DNA of 64,000 nt, from contig NZ_LMQL01000001.1 in the NCBI RefSeq assembly GCF_001424545.1, forward strand, positions 1,198 through 65,197. The letters run 5' to 3'. The notes beneath the pieces were generated by a model. The model made no database searches, was not told the origin of the DNA, and saw nothing but the letters and a program-made list of their open reading frames with translations. This document shows positions 62,626-64,000 of the stretch, piece by piece (positions within the stretch are counted from its first letter, which is position 1; every line of letters starts with the position of its first letter). Made by a program: the position numbers and the translations under genes. This DNA is from Ramlibacter sp. Leaf400. Its GTDB lineage: Bacteria > Pseudomonadota > Gammaproteobacteria > Burkholderiales > Burkholderiaceae_C.

Positions 62626-63573
62626 ATGAACCAACTCGACGCCCTCAAGCAGTTCACCACCGTCGTCGCCGATACGGGCGACTTCCGCCAGCTCGCGCAG
62701 TTCCAGCCGCAGGACGCCACCACCAACCCGTCGCTCATCCTGAAGGCGGTGCAGAAGGCCGACTACGCGCACCTGCTCGCCGAGACGATGGCCCAGTACC
62801 GCAAGCAGCCGCTGGACGAGACCATGGACCGGCTGCTGGTGCGTTTCGGGCGCGAGATCCTCTCGATCATTCCCGGCCGCGTGTCCACCGAGGTCGACGC
62901 CCGCCTGAGCTTCGATGCCGATGCCTCGTTCGCCCGCGCGGAACGAATCATCGCGATGTACCGTGCCGAAGGCGTGCCACCCGAGCGGGTGCTGATCAAG
63001 GTCGCGTCCACCTGGGAAGGCATCCAGACCGCCGCCCGCCTGGAACAGCGCGGCATCCGGACCAACCTCACCCTGCTGTTCTCGTTCTGCCAGGCGGTCG
63101 CCTGCGGCCAGGCCAAGGTCCAGCTCATCTCGCCCTTCGTGGGCCGCATCTACGACTGGTACAAGAAGTCGGCCGGCACGGGATGGGACGAGGCCGCCAA
63201 CGCGGGGCCGAACGACCCGGGCGTGCAGTCGGTGCGGCAGATCTACCTGCACTACAAGCATTTCGGCATCAAGACCGAGGTGATGGGCGCGAGCTTCCGA
63301 AATACGGGCCAGATCCTCGCGCTGGCCGGCTGCGACCTGCTGACCATCAGCCCCGAACTGCTGGCCCAGCTCGCCGGTTCGGATGCACCGGTGCCCCGGG
63401 CGCTCGATCCGCAGCAGGCGAAGAATACCGACCTGCCGCCGGTGAGCTATGACGAAGCCGGCTTCCGTTACGCGCTCAACGAGGACGCGATGGCGACCGA
63501 GAAGCTGGCCGAGGGCATCCGCGCCTTCGCGGCCGATGCGGTCAAGCTCGAGAAGCTGATGAAGGAGGCCTGA
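62626..63573 (+). CDS. tal: Transaldolase
   Basis: 315 aa (E. coli TalB 317). Moves a dihydroxyacetone unit between sugar phosphates in the non-oxidative pentose phosphate pathway. The N-terminal signature DATTNPSLI and the Schiff-base lysine K125 in [14 protein letters not shown] are intact. [15 protein letters not shown] is family-typical. A GATAAT box (62611-62616) lies only 9 nt before the ATG, so the leader is very short. Followed by pgi after 2 nt. Confidence 0.96.
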   Translation: MNQLDALKQFTTVVADTGDFRQLAQFQPQDATTNPSLILKAVQKADYAHLLAETMAQYRKQPLDETMDRLLVRFGREILSIIPGRVSTEVDARLSFDADASFARAERIIAMYRAEGVPPERVLIKVASTWEGIQTAARLEQRGIRTNLTLLFSFCQAVACGQAKVQLISPFVGRIYDWYKKSAGTGWDEAANAGPNDPGVQSVRQIYLHYKHFGIKTEVMGASFRNTGQILALAGCDLLTISPELLAQLAGSDAPVPRALDPQQAKNTDLPPVSYDEAGFRYALNEDAMATEKLAEGIRAFAADAVKLEKLMKEA

Positions 63574-63575
63574 GC

Positions 63576-64000
63576 ATGGCCTCCCCTGCGTTTCCCCGCT
63601 GCGACGACACCGGGGCATGGAAAGCCCTGCGGCAGCATTTCGACGGCACGGGGCGCGGCTTCGACGCGCGGCAGGCGCTCCAGGCCGATCCGGCGCGCGT
63701 GCAGGCGTTCAGCCTGGAAGCCCCGCAGGTGTTCGCCGACCTGTCCAAGAACCTGCTCGATGCGCAGGCCGACCGCCTGCTGCTGCAGCTGGCCCAGGAG
63801 TGCGGATTGACGGCGCAGCGCGACGCGATGTTCGCCGGCGAGAAGATCAACGCCACCGAAGGCCGCCAGGTCATGCACTTCCTGCTGCGCGCGCCGCGGC
63901 AGGGCGGGGCGGATGCCCGGTTGTCGGCCGAGCTCGCGCAGGTGCACGAGACGCTAGCCCGCATGCTGGCTTTCGCCGAAGAGCTGCGGACCGACGCCAG
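63576..64000 (+). CDS. pgi: Glucose-6-phosphate isomerase, N-terminal part (partial)
   Basis: The first 141 codons only. Begins MASPAFPRCDDTGAWKALRQ and has FSLEAPQVFADLSKNLLDAQ and FAGEKINATEGRQVMHFLLR, the conserved N-terminal motifs of Pgi. Interconverts glucose-6-phosphate and fructose-6-phosphate. Start 2 nt after the tal stop with AAGGAGG upstream. The catalytic C-terminal part lies beyond the window. Confidence 0.95.
   Translation, partial: MASPAFPRCDDTGAWKALRQHFDGTGRGFDARQALQADPARVQAFSLEAPQVFADLSKNLLDAQADRLLLQLAQECGLTAQRDAMFAGEKINATEGRQVMHFLLRAPRQGGADARLSAELAQVHETLARMLAFAEELRTDA

Overview
The window is GC-rich chromosomal DNA of a betaproteobacterium, most likely a Burkholderiales member of the Comamonadaceae type (Ramlibacter/Variovorax relatives). 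This is inferred from the gene content, the 'MKKSLVALAVLAAAG' type general porins, many Bug/TctC-type tripartite tricarboxylate receptors, the zwf-hexR and tal-pgi pairing, and ubiquinone synthesis through Coq7. No plasmid or intact prophage is visible. The only mobile-DNA traces are a decayed integrase beside two tRNA genes and one intact stand-alone tyrosine recombinase.

Layout. 1-12.5 kb is the translation/transcription core: tuf 3' end, tRNA-Trp, secE, nusG, rplK, rplA, rplJ, rplL, rpoB and rpoC, closed by a strong terminator at 12479. 12.5-18.1 kb holds a LemA-family gene, rsmB, a DUF4390 gene and an NtrY-like kinase with an NtrX-like regulator that lacks the AAA+ domain. 18.1-18.9 kb has tRNA-Phe and tRNA-Gly, followed by an integrase fragment and a 20-bp copy of the tRNA-Phe T-arm region, probably the scar of an old island. 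18.9-20.6 kb (minus) encodes a periplasmic PQQ-type sugar dehydrogenase and its likely cytochrome c partner.

21-32 kb is catabolic and uptake genes: a translationally coupled aminotransferase / hydantoinase-A / hydantoinase-B set with a Bug receptor, a LysR regulator plus EamA-type exporter on the other strand, then a DadA-like oxidase, a second Bug receptor, a HAD dehalogenase-like enzyme and two tiny disordered proteins. 32.5-42.1 kb is a type II secretion cluster (minus strand G-H-I-J-K-L-M-N-D-E, with a short divergent gspC). gspF and the prepilin peptidase gene are absent. 42.1-45.0 kb (minus) is ilvA-cobS-cobC, coupled by stop/start overlaps.

45.1-50.6 kb is the most unusual part. A tyrosine recombinase gene is followed by two homologous porin genes in inverted orientation, with osmC-like and coq7 genes between them. 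The first porin has no recognisable ATG start or ribosome-binding site, and upstream of it sits an orphan promoter-plus-terminator unit that could encode a small RNA. 50.6-60.1 kb carries a DUF3047 lipoprotein and a dipeptide/oligopeptide-type ABC transporter locus with two binding proteins, two permeases, two ATPases and an M20 amidohydrolase. 60.1-64 kb is central carbon metabolism: hexR and zwf (minus) face tal and pgi (plus), with two HexR-like palindromes between them.

Together the window combines a housekeeping backbone with envelope functions (secretion, porins, lipoprotein) and uptake/breakdown of organic and amino acids. Coordinates of starts were chosen from ribosome-binding sites, overlaps with upstream stops, and family N-termini. 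Functional names rest on recognised motifs and family memory, not on database searches.
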